Shown one piece after another: positions 29,394 to 38,527 of a stretch of 64,000 bases of DNA. The position numbers and the translations under genes are program-made. The first letter of the stretch is position 1; each line of letters starts with the position of its first letter. Below the pieces are notes generated by a model. The model searched no databases, was not told where the DNA came from, and was given only the letters and a program-made list of their open reading frames with translations. The DNA comes from Prolixibacteraceae bacterium. Lineage in GTDB: Bacteria > Bacteroidota > Bacteroidia > Bacteroidales > Prolixibacteraceae. The stretch covers positions 2,666,001 to 2,730,000 of the forward strand of contig CP081303.1 in assembly GCA_019720755.1 (NCBI GenBank), in the 5' to 3' direction.

Positions 29394-31592
29394 TTACGAC
29401 TCTTTCTCTTTCCTAAATATTTCGAATAATTGTTCTGTAAGATTCAACCCTGTACTCTTATTCAACTTCTTTAAAGGGTCCTCTTTCTTTTCTGGATTCA
29501 CCTTCCATTCTCGCACCTGTTCCAATATCGCACGACCATATTGCGTCACAACAGAGTCTCCAACCCCTTGTATTGCTTTCAATTGGCTCATGGTCACAGG
29601 AGCATAATCAGCAATAGTCTTCATAATATTAAAGTGTAGGATCGAACTAACTGGACGACTTTCATTATCTGCTTGCTCTTCACGCCACAGCTTTATTCTA
29701 GCAAATAAGCTTGGATTCGTTGAAACCACTCCTTTAAGCTCAAATTTCTGTGGTTTCACAAGCAAACGCCCCTCTAGTTTTGATATTAATGGTTTAAGAT
29801 TATCCACAGGTGTCGCATTCTGTAAGGCTTGAAAACATTTAGTCTTTGCTTGAATCACCCTAAAGAAGGACTCATTCAAATCTGTCCACTCCACTCTTAG
29901 TTCCGTATTGTCGGACTCAAAGATTGCATTGGTTAATTTCTTAACAAATGCAGTGCATAACTTATCTAAATAGTAGTTAGCCCCATCTTGTAATCTCTGA
30001 GATAACTCTTTACGCTTGTTACCATAAATCAATGCACTAATTTGTTTCACAAAACGCTCGGAAATTTCATTCATTGGCTCGATGATCTCCATCAGAATCT
30101 CTTCTAAAACGTCATACAGAGAGCCTTCCCAACGAGTCTGTTTCTGTAACAAGTTAGTGGCGCTAAATACCAGGAGCTTCAAACTTTCTACACCAAAAAT
30201 ATCATTCAAGAGAGAAACTTGAAACTCTTTATGAGCTTTATCTAATAACTCAGGATTCGGCTCTACATCCGAAGAGATACGATGAAATAGACGCACTGTC
30301 TCATTACATATCACAGAATATTCATTAAATGGTTGGGTTAATACCAACCCCTCTAGAGAACGACACCTACTTAAAGCGACATAAGTTTGTCCATGGTCAA
30401 AAGCCCTATTGGTATCAATAATTGCTTTAGAGAAAGTGAGCCCTTGGCTCTTATGTATGGTGATTGCCCATGCCAATTTGAGGGGAAACTGAGTAAACAC
30501 ACCTACTATTTTTGTCTTTAATGACCCACTCTTTTTATCCAATTCATACTTCACCTCTTCCCACTGCTCCTTAGGAACCACAATAACCTCCTCTAGATCT
30601 TCACATTTCACATGAATCTTCTTATTATTTAAGAAGGTGACCTCTCCGATCTTACCATTATAGAAACGTTTTTGGGTACTGCTATCATTCCGAATAAACA
30701 TAACTTGAGCCCCAATCTTCAACTCAAGCTCCCCATCTGTCGGGTAGTTTTGTTTTGGAAAATCCCCTTCAATATCCGCCTTATAGGTAAATAACTTTCC
30801 TTTCAGCAAAGATATTTTCTTATCATTAATGGCTTTCACAGAGGCATTATGGGTAGACAATCTGATATAATGTTCAGACTTATCCGGATCGAAATCTGGC
30901 ACATATCGTTGATTCAGCAAAACCTTGGTATTGCTAGATATATATCCATCACGAACCTCATTAAGAATTTGAATAAAAACAGGATCATCTTGACGATAGA
31001 TCTTTTTTAATTCAATTCGAATATAACGACAACCCCGAAAAGCAAAACTATTAAAGAAAAATAGTGATGGATAGAAGTTTTTTAAGATAGACCAATCCTC
31101 ATTGGTTATGACAGGAGGAAGTTGTTGTATGTCCCCAATCAATAGCAACTGAACACCACCAAAAGGCTTGGAATTGCGTCTATATTTTCGAAGAATCTCA
31201 TCGATCGCATCTAATACATCTGCACGAACCATACTAATCTCATCGATGACGAGTAGTTCCATCGCACGAAATAGCTTAATCTTATTCTTTCTTATTTTTT
31301 GTTCCGTAAGACTACTTTTCAGAGCCCCCGCACTCTTTGTTAGAAGAGGACCAAAAGGAATCTGAAAAAATGAGTGAATCGTCTGACCTCCAGCATTGAT
31401 CGCAGCAATACCTGTGGGAGCAACAACAATTGCTTTCTTTGTAGTTATTGAAGAGAGCGTATGTAAAAAAGTCGTTTTTCCTGTTCCAGCTTTCCCAGTT
31501 AGAAAAATATGCCAAGAAGACTTCGAAACGAAATCTTTGGCATAAGAGAGTTCTTCATTATAATTCGATTGCTGTTCAGGATCTATATTCAT
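29394..31592 (-). CDS. PIF1-type SF1 helicase with C-terminal HRDC domain
   Basis: ATP-dependent DNA helicase. The 732 residues show Walker A FLTGKAGTGKTTFLHTL near residue 32, Walker B LLVIDEISMVRADVLDAID near 113, LLIGDIQQLPPVI near 150, and motif VI region LAWAITIHKSQGLTFSKAIID with YVALSRCRSLEGLVL near 370-405. The C-terminal part ends in an HRDC-like nucleic-acid-binding domain (ILHFNIMKTIADYAPVTMSQLKAIQGVG). The PIF1-HRDC combination is common in Bacteroidota. It follows uvrA by 29 bp on the same strand, so the two probably form an operon for DNA maintenance. Confidence 0.9.
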   Translation of the reverse strand: MNIDPEQQSNYNEELSYAKDFVSKSSWHIFLTGKAGTGKTTFLHTLSSITTKKAIVVAPTGIAAINAGGQTIHSFFQIPFGPLLTKSAGALKSSLTEQKIRKNKIKLFRAMELLVIDEISMVRADVLDAIDEILRKYRRNSKPFGGVQLLLIGDIQQLPPVITNEDWSILKNFYPSLFFFNSFAFRGCRYIRIELKKIYRQDDPVFIQILNEVRDGYISSNTKVLLNQRYVPDFDPDKSEHYIRLSTHNASVKAINDKKISLLKGKLFTYKADIEGDFPKQNYPTDGELELKIGAQVMFIRNDSSTQKRFYNGKIGEVTFLNNKKIHVKCEDLEEVIVVPKEQWEEVKYELDKKSGSLKTKIVGVFTQFPLKLAWAITIHKSQGLTFSKAIIDTNRAFDHGQTYVALSRCRSLEGLVLTQPFNEYSVICNETVRLFHRISSDVEPNPELLDKAHKEFQVSLLNDIFGVESLKLLVFSATNLLQKQTRWEGSLYDVLEEILMEIIEPMNEISERFVKQISALIYGNKRKELSQRLQDGANYYLDKLCTAFVKKLTNAIFESDNTELRVEWTDLNESFFRVIQAKTKCFQALQNATPVDNLKPLISKLEGRLLVKPQKFELKGVVSTNPSLFARIKLWREEQADNESRPVSSILHFNIMKTIADYAPVTMSQLKAIQGVGDSVVTQYGRAILEQVREWKVNPEKKEDPLKKLNKSTGLNLTEQLFEIFRKEKES

Positions 31593-31621
31593 CTATCTAG
31601 AGGTTTAGTATAACTCATTAA

Positions 31622-34429
31622 TTATAATAATTTATCTTTTAGGTAAGGAGCAGTAACACTATCTGCACATTGAATCAATGCTTCAGGAGTTCCCTCAAAT
31701 ATAATATTACCACCTCTTTTTCCTCCACCAGGACCCAAATCAATAATCCAATCGGCAGTCTTTATCACATCCAAGTTATGTTCGATGATAATCACCGTAT
31801 GTCCTCTTTCAATCAAAGACTGAAGCGACTTCATCAATAAAGCAATATCATCGAAATGAAGCCCTGTAGTAGGCTCATCGAAGATAAACATTGTTGGAAC
31901 CGTCTTCTCTTTTGCAAGGAAAGATGCCAACTTCACCCTTTGGCTCTCTCCACCAGATAGCGTGCTACTAGATTGTCCTAGTTGGATATAACCTAACCCC
32001 ACATCTTGTAGCGTCTTCAGCTTCTTGACAATAGACTTTTCATATCGATCGATTTTCTCAGAAAAGAACGCTACCGCTTGATTCACAGTCAATGTCAAGA
32101 CATCATATATACTTTTTTTACGATACTTCACTTCGAGCACCTCTGGTTTAAATCTCTTTCCATCGCAGAGGTCGCACTTCAGTCGAACATCCGCCATAAA
32201 CTGCATCTCTACAGTAGTCACCCCTTCTCCATTACACTGTTCACAGCGCCCGCCTTCACTATTAAAAGAGAAGAAATTGGCTTTCATACCCATCACCTTA
32301 GCCTGTTTTTGCGAGGCAAAAAGGGCACGAATATCGTCATATATCTTCAAGTAAGTCACCGCATTCGAACGGCTGGACTTACCTATTGGATTTTGATCCA
32401 CAAACTCGACCGCATGAATGGTAGAGAGATCTCCATCCACATAGTCATGAGCTCCCGTAGGATTTCCATAGCCTCCTAAATACTTTGCAAGGAATGGCCA
32501 TAAAGTATTCTTGACCAAGGTACTTTTACCCGAACCACTAACACCTGTAACCACCGTAAGCATATTCAATGGAAATTTAGCCGTTACATGGTTCAAATTA
32601 TTTTCATTGGCACCATGAACTGTAATATAGTTACGCACAGGACGTCTAGATTGAGGAACATCTAATTTTTTCACTCCAGAGAGATATTGTGAGGTTAATG
32701 TATTCCCTTCCGCAAGAAGTTGGTCCATATTACCTTGAAACACCACCTCACCTCCATGCATTCCTGCACGAGGTCCAATATCTATAATTTGATCAGCAGC
32801 TTTCATGATATCTTCATCATGCTCTACCACCAATACCGTATTTCCAAGATCACGCAACTCATTTAAAACAGAGACCAAACGCTCTGTGTCTTTAGAGTGA
32901 AGGCCAATAGATGGCTCATCCAAAATATATAAAGATCCTACCAAACTACTACCTAAAGAGGTCACTAGATTCAAGCGTTGACTCTCCCCACCAGACAAAG
33001 TACTCGAAAGTCTGTTTAAAGTAAGATAACCTAGACCTACTTTATCGATAAGCTCCAGTCTTTTGGCTATCTCGCCAATAACTCGTTTTGCCACTTTGAC
33101 CTCATATTCATCAAATTTTATTTTTGCAAAATGAGGGACTAGCTCATAAACAGGCTTATCCAAGAACTCTTGTATCGAATGCCCGCCAATTTGCACATAA
33201 CGACTATTTGCTTTTAATCTAAACCCATTACATGAAGGACAAGTTGTTTTGCCTCGATACCTAGACAACATCACACGATATTGCACCTTATACACCTGCT
33301 CTTCAACCATTTTAAAGAAAGCATCTATCCCTTCAAAGTGCTGGTTCCCAGTCCAAAGAAGTCGCTTTTGTTCTTCCGTAAGGTCCACATATGGAGCGTG
33401 AACAGGAAAATCAAACTTATGTGCATTTAAAAGAAGCTGATTTTTCCATTCCGACATCTTCTCTCCTCTCCAACAGGCCACTGCATCTTCATAGACAGAG
33501 AGAGATTTATTTGGAATCACTAGATCGGGATCAATACCAAGCACCTTACCATACCCCTCACACATCTCACAAGCCCCAGTAGGACTATTGAAAGTAAACA
33601 TCTCAGGAGAAGGCACTTCGAAAATCATTCCATCGCGTTCAAAACGATTAGAAAAGAAGAACTGCTCCTGGGAACCAGAAGGGTCAAACACAATCACTTG
33701 ACACTCTCCTTCTCCCTCATAGAAAGTAGTCTGAACAGAGTCAGCATAACGATAACGACTCTCATCATCGTGAGATACAGAGAGACGATCCACTACAATA
33801 TCATAACGATCCCCATCGATAGTCGCATCCTCCTCTAGAGAGGACAAAGAGACCAATTTTTCATCCACACGAATTCGTGAAAATCCTTGTTGACGTAAAC
33901 TACTCATCTCCTCTCCAAATTCTCTTCCCTCGATTAATTTCTTAGGAGCCAAAAGCATCATCTTGGTCTTCTCTGGGAAGGAGACAATAAAATTAACCAC
34001 ATCTTCGACACTCGAACACTTCACCTCTTCCCCTGATATAGGAGAATAGGTACGACCTAAGCGAGCGAACAATATTCGTAAGAAGTCATACACCTCAGTG
34101 GAAGTACCCACTGTTGAACGGTTATTTTGGATATTCACCTTTTGCTCAATAGCAATCGCAGGCGGGATACCATAGATATAGTCTACTTCCGGCTTATCTA
34201 TTCGTCCAAGGAACTGTCTTGCATAAGAAGATAAACTCTCCACATAACGCCTCTGTCCCTCAGCATATAGGGTATCAAATGCCAACGAGGACTTCCCTGA
34301 TCCCGAAACACCAGTTACAACAACAAATTGATTTCTTGGTATATCTACGGAGATATTTTTCAAGTTATGAACTCTTGCTCCTTTGATCTCAATATTCCCA
34401 ATTGATTTACGTTTTCTCATATTGCCCAT
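31622..34429 (-). CDS. uvrA: Excinuclease ABC subunit A
   Basis: Damage-recognition ATPase of nucleotide excision repair; it loads UvrB at lesions. The 935-residue length is normal. Two ABC ATPase modules are visible: Walker A GVSGSGKSSLAFD near residue 40 and GVSGSGKSTLVKN near 635, ABC signatures LSGGESQRLNL near 490 and LSGGESQRVKL near 830. Zinc-binding Cys pairs are seen at CEMC and CPSC in the first half, and CEQC and CDLC in the second. The start at MGNMRKRKSIG could be shortened to the second Met. A PIF1-type helicase gene follows 29 bp downstream. Confidence 0.97.
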   Translation of the reverse strand: MGNMRKRKSIGNIEIKGARVHNLKNISVDIPRNQFVVVTGVSGSGKSSLAFDTLYAEGQRRYVESLSSYARQFLGRIDKPEVDYIYGIPPAIAIEQKVNIQNNRSTVGTSTEVYDFLRILFARLGRTYSPISGEEVKCSSVEDVVNFIVSFPEKTKMMLLAPKKLIEGREFGEEMSSLRQQGFSRIRVDEKLVSLSSLEEDATIDGDRYDIVVDRLSVSHDDESRYRYADSVQTTFYEGEGECQVIVFDPSGSQEQFFFSNRFERDGMIFEVPSPEMFTFNSPTGACEMCEGYGKVLGIDPDLVIPNKSLSVYEDAVACWRGEKMSEWKNQLLLNAHKFDFPVHAPYVDLTEEQKRLLWTGNQHFEGIDAFFKMVEEQVYKVQYRVMLSRYRGKTTCPSCNGFRLKANSRYVQIGGHSIQEFLDKPVYELVPHFAKIKFDEYEVKVAKRVIGEIAKRLELIDKVGLGYLTLNRLSSTLSGGESQRLNLVTSLGSSLVGSLYILDEPSIGLHSKDTERLVSVLNELRDLGNTVLVVEHDEDIMKAADQIIDIGPRAGMHGGEVVFQGNMDQLLAEGNTLTSQYLSGVKKLDVPQSRRPVRNYITVHGANENNLNHVTAKFPLNMLTVVTGVSGSGKSTLVKNTLWPFLAKYLGGYGNPTGAHDYVDGDLSTIHAVEFVDQNPIGKSSRSNAVTYLKIYDDIRALFASQKQAKVMGMKANFFSFNSEGGRCEQCNGEGVTTVEMQFMADVRLKCDLCDGKRFKPEVLEVKYRKKSIYDVLTLTVNQAVAFFSEKIDRYEKSIVKKLKTLQDVGLGYIQLGQSSSTLSGGESQRVKLASFLAKEKTVPTMFIFDEPTTGLHFDDIALLMKSLQSLIERGHTVIIIEHNLDVIKTADWIIDLGPGGGKRGGNIIFEGTPEALIQCADSVTAPYLKDKLL

Positions 34430-34762
34430 TGTCCTTGATGTTTCTTTCTTTTTATGAATAAGATCTTATGATTTCACAAATTAATTGTAAAGCATAAGAA
34501 GAACAAAAATAATCACTAATTTTTACATCACAATTAAATAACTCTCCATTCTTCTGATCACACACAAACAAGAACAAATTGGTGCAAGTTTTGGTTTCAC
34601 TTGAGATACAAACAACCATACTTAAGATCATAACTGATAATAGCAATTTTTCATTCAAGATTGAAATAATCTAGCCATAGAAAAAGGGGTATGATAGCCA
34701 CACCCCCTCTATTCAGTTTATCCTAATTTCAATCCTATGTATCGTCTAAAAGAAATATCCTT
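34430..34762. other. Intergenic region between uvrA and the DUF4252 operon
   Basis: These 333 bp hold the terminator of the DUF4252 operon (34680-34706) and presumably the uvrA promoter. The 68-codon minus-strand ORF at 34452-34658 has a hydrophobic start but no other support. Confidence 0.45.
34680..34706 (-). terminator. Terminator of the sigma factor/DUF4252 operon
   Basis: On the minus strand an 8-bp stem (34699-34706 with 34686-34693, one G-U pair) and a 5-base loop are followed by five T. It lies 57 bp after the last DUF4252 stop codon. Confidence 0.75.
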
Positions 34763-35245
34763 CTATTTTCCGAATACATTTACATCTAACTCTCCTGTAA
34801 CAGTCTTCAACTCTTGCATGGTCATATTACATTCAAAGTACATTAAAGTCCCTCCACCAGACTTCTCCATATTGATCATCAAAAAATCTGTTATCTTCTT
34901 GCCTTTCACACGTATATAAAAGCGAAACTGGCTATTGTTGTCATCAGTCATATCCATGATTTTCTCATATTTCTCACCGGCTAACGCAGAATTTATGTTA
35001 TCCAATTTCGGAAACTTCTTTCCATTCACAATAAGCATATAGGTTACATTCTTATATATCGTCTCATCCGAACCATTCTCTCCTTCTGCAACCGTAGATA
35101 GAAGTTTAAACATCGTTGGGGTTAGCTCTGTTTTAGATACCCCCTCTTGTTTAGAGAGTTCTAACATATACTTGACCACTTTGCTTTTACTATACCCTTG
35201 TAGGGCAAAAAGACACAATACGATTAATAATACTTTCTTTATCAT
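34763..35245 (-). CDS. DUF4252 secreted protein (copy 1)
   Basis: Small exported protein of the DUF4252 family. The open frame reaches back to 35293, but the Met at 35245 begins a standard signal peptide (MIKKVLLIVLCLFALQGYSK), so this start is preferred. The mature part of about 140 residues alternates short helices and strands (SKVVKYMLELSKQEGVSKTELTPTM; FRFYIRVKGKKITDFLMI) and ends in a strand-rich segment. It lies directly after a second DUF4252 gene and in the same operon as an ECF sigma factor, which is a common setting for this family. The biochemical role is unknown; the operon suggests an envelope-stress or sigma-regulated function. Confidence 0.8.
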   Translation of the reverse strand: MIKKVLLIVLCLFALQGYSKSKVVKYMLELSKQEGVSKTELTPTMFKLLSTVAEGENGSDETIYKNVTYMLIVNGKKFPKLDNINSALAGEKYEKIMDMTDDNNSQFRFYIRVKGKKITDFLMINMEKSGGGTLMYFECNMTMQELKTVTGELDVNVFGK

Positions 35246-35299
35246 GTTAATATTATTATTTAAGACACGAACATTATTCAATACAAACGCCAAAGATCC

Positions 35300-35791
35300 C
35301 TATTGTTGCGTAATTGAAGAGATCAACTTGCTCTCCTTAATCTTTTTCAGATCCTTCATCGACACAGCACACTCTACATATACAATAAAATCTTTTCCAC
35401 TATCGTCAGTATGAACCATTAAAAAATTAGATATTTTCCCTAAAGAGAAGAGTCCTTTTCTCTTTATATAGAATCTATTTTGGGTATCACCACTCATCTG
35501 CGCAATCACCTTATAATGATCCTTGTCTATTAGTTTATTCAGTTTCTGCATATCGGGGAATTGTGGTGTATTTAAGATCAGTACATACTTAAGTTTTTCA
35601 ATCGCGTGACTCCATTCACTATCTTCCCCATCACCCAACGAAGCGAAAAAGCGAAGTTTCTCCACACCAATCTCTGTTTTAGAGATCTGTTGATCATCCG
35701 ATAAACTTTTAATATATTCTCCAACTCTCTCCTTACTATAACCACAAAGAACAGTACAACTCAGTAAGAACAATAAAATAATTTTCTTCAT
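35300..35791 (-). CDS. DUF4252 secreted protein (copy 2)
   Basis: Paralogue of the adjacent downstream gene. The 163 residues start with a signal peptide (MKKIILLFLLSCTVLCGYSK). The mature sequence follows the same plan as copy 1 (VGEYIKSLSDDQQISKTEIGVEKLRFFASLGDGED, then NRFYIKRKGLFSLGKISNFLMVHTDDSGKDFIVYVEC). Identity with copy 1 is low by eye, so the duplication is old. The start codon overlaps the stop of the putative anti-sigma gene by 4 bp (35788-35791), a sign of translational coupling. Confidence 0.8.
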   Translation of the reverse strand: MKKIILLFLLSCTVLCGYSKERVGEYIKSLSDDQQISKTEIGVEKLRFFASLGDGEDSEWSHAIEKLKYVLILNTPQFPDMQKLNKLIDKDHYKVIAQMSGDTQNRFYIKRKGLFSLGKISNFLMVHTDDSGKDFIVYVECAVSMKDLKKIKESKLISSITQQ

Positions 35792-36315
35792 CTTTTACTC
35801 TTTTTAGGGGATGTTATGAATCTATTCAACTGCGTATCTAGAGCCTTTAATGCAGGGGTGACACGCTTTAAGTTTGTTGACAATATCTTCTTGTAGTTCA
35901 TAGATCGAGGCATATCCATCTGGGGCTTACAAGCTTCCATATTTTTAGCAAAAAGCTGTAATGCTAATTGAGGAGAGGTGATTGGTTTCCCATCTATATA
36001 GGCATATATCTCTGTTTGAGATGCAGTATGCTGCTCTATCAAAGTATGGATCACAAAAAAACAAGCCAAGAAAGAAGCTGCCACAGCAAACGATTTAAAA
36101 GACACCTTCATAACATGCCCTTTACTCTTAGGTTGTTTTCTCTCCTCTTTCATCGATGCCATCGATAAAAAAAGCACTTTATCTGGGAGTAACTCTTTGG
36201 GAACAGATTTACATTCTCTAAAATATTGAACCAAAACCTCTCTCTCTGAATCACTCTCCCTTCCATCATAATATTTTTCCAATAGAATTTTTACTTCATT
36301 TGGTTTCATATGCAT
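35788..36315 (-). CDS. Putative anti-sigma factor (single-span membrane protein)
   Basis: The 175-residue protein has a short cytoplasmic N-terminal region (MKPNEVKILLEKYYDGRESDSEREVLVQYF) like the start of Bacteroidota anti-sigma factors, one membrane segment near residues 72-90 (FAVAASFLACFFVIHTLI), and a periplasmic tail of about 80 residues. It overlaps the ECF sigma gene by 20 bp, and its stop overlaps the next DUF4252 start. Gene order and topology support an anti-sigma role; the sequence alone does not prove it. A start at the third residue (36309) is equally possible. Confidence 0.7.
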   Translation of the reverse strand: MHMKPNEVKILLEKYYDGRESDSEREVLVQYFRECKSVPKELLPDKVLFLSMASMKEERKQPKSKGHVMKVSFKSFAVAASFLACFFVIHTLIEQHTASQTEIYAYIDGKPITSPQLALQLFAKNMEACKPQMDMPRSMNYKKILSTNLKRVTPALKALDTQLNRFITSPKKSKR

Positions 36316-36799
36316 AGATATTTGTTATCTGTTCTCTTATTTTTTTCCTTGCACGCGACAAGGATACTCTCACTGAAGCAGTATTCATTTTTAAAACCAC
36401 TCCTACCTGTTCCATAGACATCTGTTCGACATCCTTCAGATAGATCACCATTCGATATTTCTCTGGTAATTTATCGATCAGAAGCTTCGCGACCTCAGAC
36501 ATCTCATTTCTCTCTAAACATCGTATTAGATCCTCTGTATGAATATTTAAAGACGCGTCTAACTCGACACTACGATATCTATTGCTTCGGATCACATCTA
36601 GAGATCTATTCTTTACCATGCGATAAACAAATCCCTCTATATTTTTTACTGACTTCAAAAGCTCAGGGTGTGCTAACAATTTAAGCTGAACATCTTGTAC
36701 AATATCCTCTGCCAAAGAGTAATCTTGTACTAGAGTCGTCGAAAACCGAACAAGCCGAGTCCATCTATCAGTAGATATTATAAATTTATTTGATCTCAT
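36296..36799 (-). CDS. ECF-family RNA polymerase sigma factor
   Basis: Alternative sigma factor. The 167 residues show sigma region 2 (FSTTLVQDYSLAEDIVQDVQLKLLAHPELL with the core-binding DIVQDV motif, then FVYRMVKNRSLDVIR) and sigma region 4 (LPEKYRMVIYLKDVEQMSMEQVGVVLKMNTASVRVSLSRARKKIRE). It is the first gene of a four-gene operon with a putative anti-sigma factor and two DUF4252 proteins. The operon is divergent from the plug-repeat gene at 37130, with 330 bp between them. Confidence 0.92.
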   Translation of the reverse strand: MRSNKFIISTDRWTRLVRFSTTLVQDYSLAEDIVQDVQLKLLAHPELLKSVKNIEGFVYRMVKNRSLDVIRSNRYRSVELDASLNIHTEDLIRCLERNEMSEVAKLLIDKLPEKYRMVIYLKDVEQMSMEQVGVVLKMNTASVRVSLSRARKKIREQITNIYAYETK

Positions 36800-37129
36800 A
36801 TATACTTAAGACGGTTAAGTAATCAAAATGAAACAGATATCACGATATTTTTTTATCCTTTTGTAAAAACGTTCACGTAAACCGCTCCAAGTAAATAGAT
36901 ATGAGCACTAAGATGATATCCCTATTCTCCACTATTGATCAGGATCGACACCATCATAGAGTCGTTAAAGATAGGCAAACAAGCGACATGGATTATTCCA
37001 CCACAACAAACGTTAAATTATTTAACAAACAAGTCAATTCTGTTAATCTACACTTAATTATATTCACATCTTTTCACATAAAATTGAATATTACTATATT
37101 AGAACTAAATAATCACTAAAATACGTTAT
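36800..37129. other. Divergent promoter region between sigma operon and plug-repeat gene
   Basis: These 330 bp separate the minus-strand sigma operon from the plus-strand plug-repeat gene. The 72-codon ORF at 36901-37119 has no recognisable features. The right half is AT-rich and ends with TATATTAG (about 37095-37102), one base off a -7 element, about 30 bp before the plug-repeat gene. Confidence 0.4.
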
Positions 37130-38170
37130 ATGAAAATCCAATCCGCAATAGCTTTTATCTTAATCTCCATGCCATTCTCTTCTTTCTGCTCGACATATAG
37201 GAACAGTAAAAACAACAGAGCAAACCATATCCCTGATGTTGTCAAAGAGGAGAGCACCCTGAATAGACTCGACAGTATCCAAAGTAATGGGCAGTCGAAC
37301 ACAAAATTTATAATTAGAGATAGTGCAACGTTAAATGTCAGCAAATTGCCTATATATATCGTCGATGGGAAAACTGTCTCCTCGGAAGCTTTTGCGAAAA
37401 TAAACACAAGCAATATCGAGAGTGTAGAGATACTCAAAGATGCAAAAGCCACTGCAATATATGGTACGAGTGCAAAAAATGGCGTCATTTTAATAAAGAC
37501 CAAAGGAAAGAAAGAGACCACATCTGTTAAGACCCATGACCCTGCGACCCCAATCAGTAAGATGCCAATATATATCGTCGATGGGAAACATATCTCTTCA
37601 GAAACATTTGCGAAAATCAACACAAACAATATCGAGAGTGTAGAGGTCCTCAAAGATGCAAAAGCCACTGCAATATATGGTACGAGTGCCAAAAATGGCG
37701 TCATTATAATAAAGACCAAAGAGAATAAAGAGAACACAACTTTCAAGACCCATGACCCTGCGACCCCCATGAACAAAATGCCAATATATATCGTCGATGG
37801 GAAACCTGTCTCTTCGGAAGCATTTGCGAAAATCAACACAAATAATATCGAGAGTGTAGAGGTCCTCAAAGATGCAAAAGACACTGCAATATATGGTACC
37901 AGTGCGGAGAATGGAGTGATCATTATTAAGATGAAAGACCCCCAATCAAAAACTCAGACTACATTGAGATGTGCCAATGCGGATAAAAGCAAGTTGCCCA
38001 TCTTTATTCTAGATGGAAAACCCATCACACAAAAAGAGTTCGAAAAACTGAATCCAGATAACCTAAAGAGTGTAGAGATACTTAAAAATAAAAAAGACAC
38101 TGCAATATATGGTACTAGTGCGAAAAATGGCGTGATGATCATGAAAACAAAAGATTCTAAAACAAAATAA
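37130..38170 (+). CDS. Secreted protein of four tandem TonB-plug-like repeats
   Basis: The 346-residue protein has a signal-like N terminus (MKIQSAIAFILISMPFSSFCS), a short linker, and four repeats of exactly 72 residues (216 bp; units begin at about 37348, 37564, 37780 and 37996). Each has the form PIYIVDGK-x-(V/I)-SSE-x-FAKIN, NIESVE(I/V)LKDAK, TAIYGTSAKNGV, then a charged Thr/Lys linker. This is the core of the TonB-receptor plug as seen in SusC (compare IFVVDG, ILKGSAATALYG, NGAVII in the SusC here), without a barrel. Units 1-3 are nearly identical in DNA; unit 4 is diverged and ends the protein. Function is unknown: it could bind TonB, a plug partner or the divergent sigma/anti-sigma system. 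Single or double plug-like tails are known in some Bacteroidota M56-type proteins; a free-standing four-repeat protein is less usual. Confidence 0.85.
   Translation: MKIQSAIAFILISMPFSSFCSTYRNSKNNRANHIPDVVKEESTLNRLDSIQSNGQSNTKFIIRDSATLNVSKLPIYIVDGKTVSSEAFAKINTSNIESVEILKDAKATAIYGTSAKNGVILIKTKGKKETTSVKTHDPATPISKMPIYIVDGKHISSETFAKINTNNIESVEVLKDAKATAIYGTSAKNGVIIIKTKENKENTTFKTHDPATPMNKMPIYIVDGKPVSSEAFAKINTNNIESVEVLKDAKDTAIYGTSAENGVIIIKMKDPQSKTQTTLRCANADKSKLPIFILDGKPITQKEFEKLNPDNLKSVEILKNKKDTAIYGTSAKNGVMIMKTKDSKTK
37348..38156 (+). repeat. 216-bp in-frame direct repeats
   Basis: Four direct repeats with a strict 216-bp period. The phrase ATATATATCGTCGATGGGAA is shared by the first three units, and the phrase GCAATATATGGTAC occurs in all four. 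High DNA identity between units 1, 2 and 3 implies recent duplication or gene conversion, so copy number may vary between strains. Confidence 0.9.
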
Positions 38171-38527
38171 TCCGAACCAGAAGCAATATTTCTAATCCTA
38201 ATAGAGAACTATGTGGGCAGTCAAGTAACACCAATCCAACAGTTATTTGACTGCTTCAAAATGTTCCATGACTATATCTACACACAGCCCTCTCTTTGCC
38301 TCCCCCTTTACGAGCTCGACTTCAGGATATCATTTCTCCCATTACAACAAGAAGGACTCTACTCCAAAACAGAATCATCATTACAGACACCTTCTCACAC
38401 CTTCTACCACACTAATTCGTTGAATACAATCCCTTTAATGCTTAACAACATTATTGTTTACTTACAATTTGAAGTTAAAATCATTAAATTTAATGCTAAT
38501 CAATAACAAATTTTAATCTATTTTTCA
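38171..38527. other. Intergenic region before ornithine aminotransferase
   Basis: Nothing convincing is seen in these 357 bp. The 97-codon ORF at 38213-38506 lacks any motif or initiation signal. The last 80 bp are AT-rich and probably hold the promoter of the aminotransferase gene. Confidence 0.4.

Noticed and set aside
34452-34658. 68-codon minus-strand ORF with a hydrophobic start, upstream of uvrA
   Set aside because: It has a signal-like N terminus, but no initiation signal, no motif and no support from spacing. It overlaps the likely uvrA promoter region.
37126-37923. 265-codon ORF on the minus strand opposite the plug-repeat gene
   Set aside because: It exists only because the 216-bp repeats lack stops in the opposite frame. 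Its protein is a mirror of the repeats with no signal or domain, and the plus-strand product has recognisable plug motifs.
38213-38506. 97-codon plus-strand ORF before rocD
   Set aside because: No domain, no signal peptide, unusual composition and an AT-rich end that probably is the rocD promoter.
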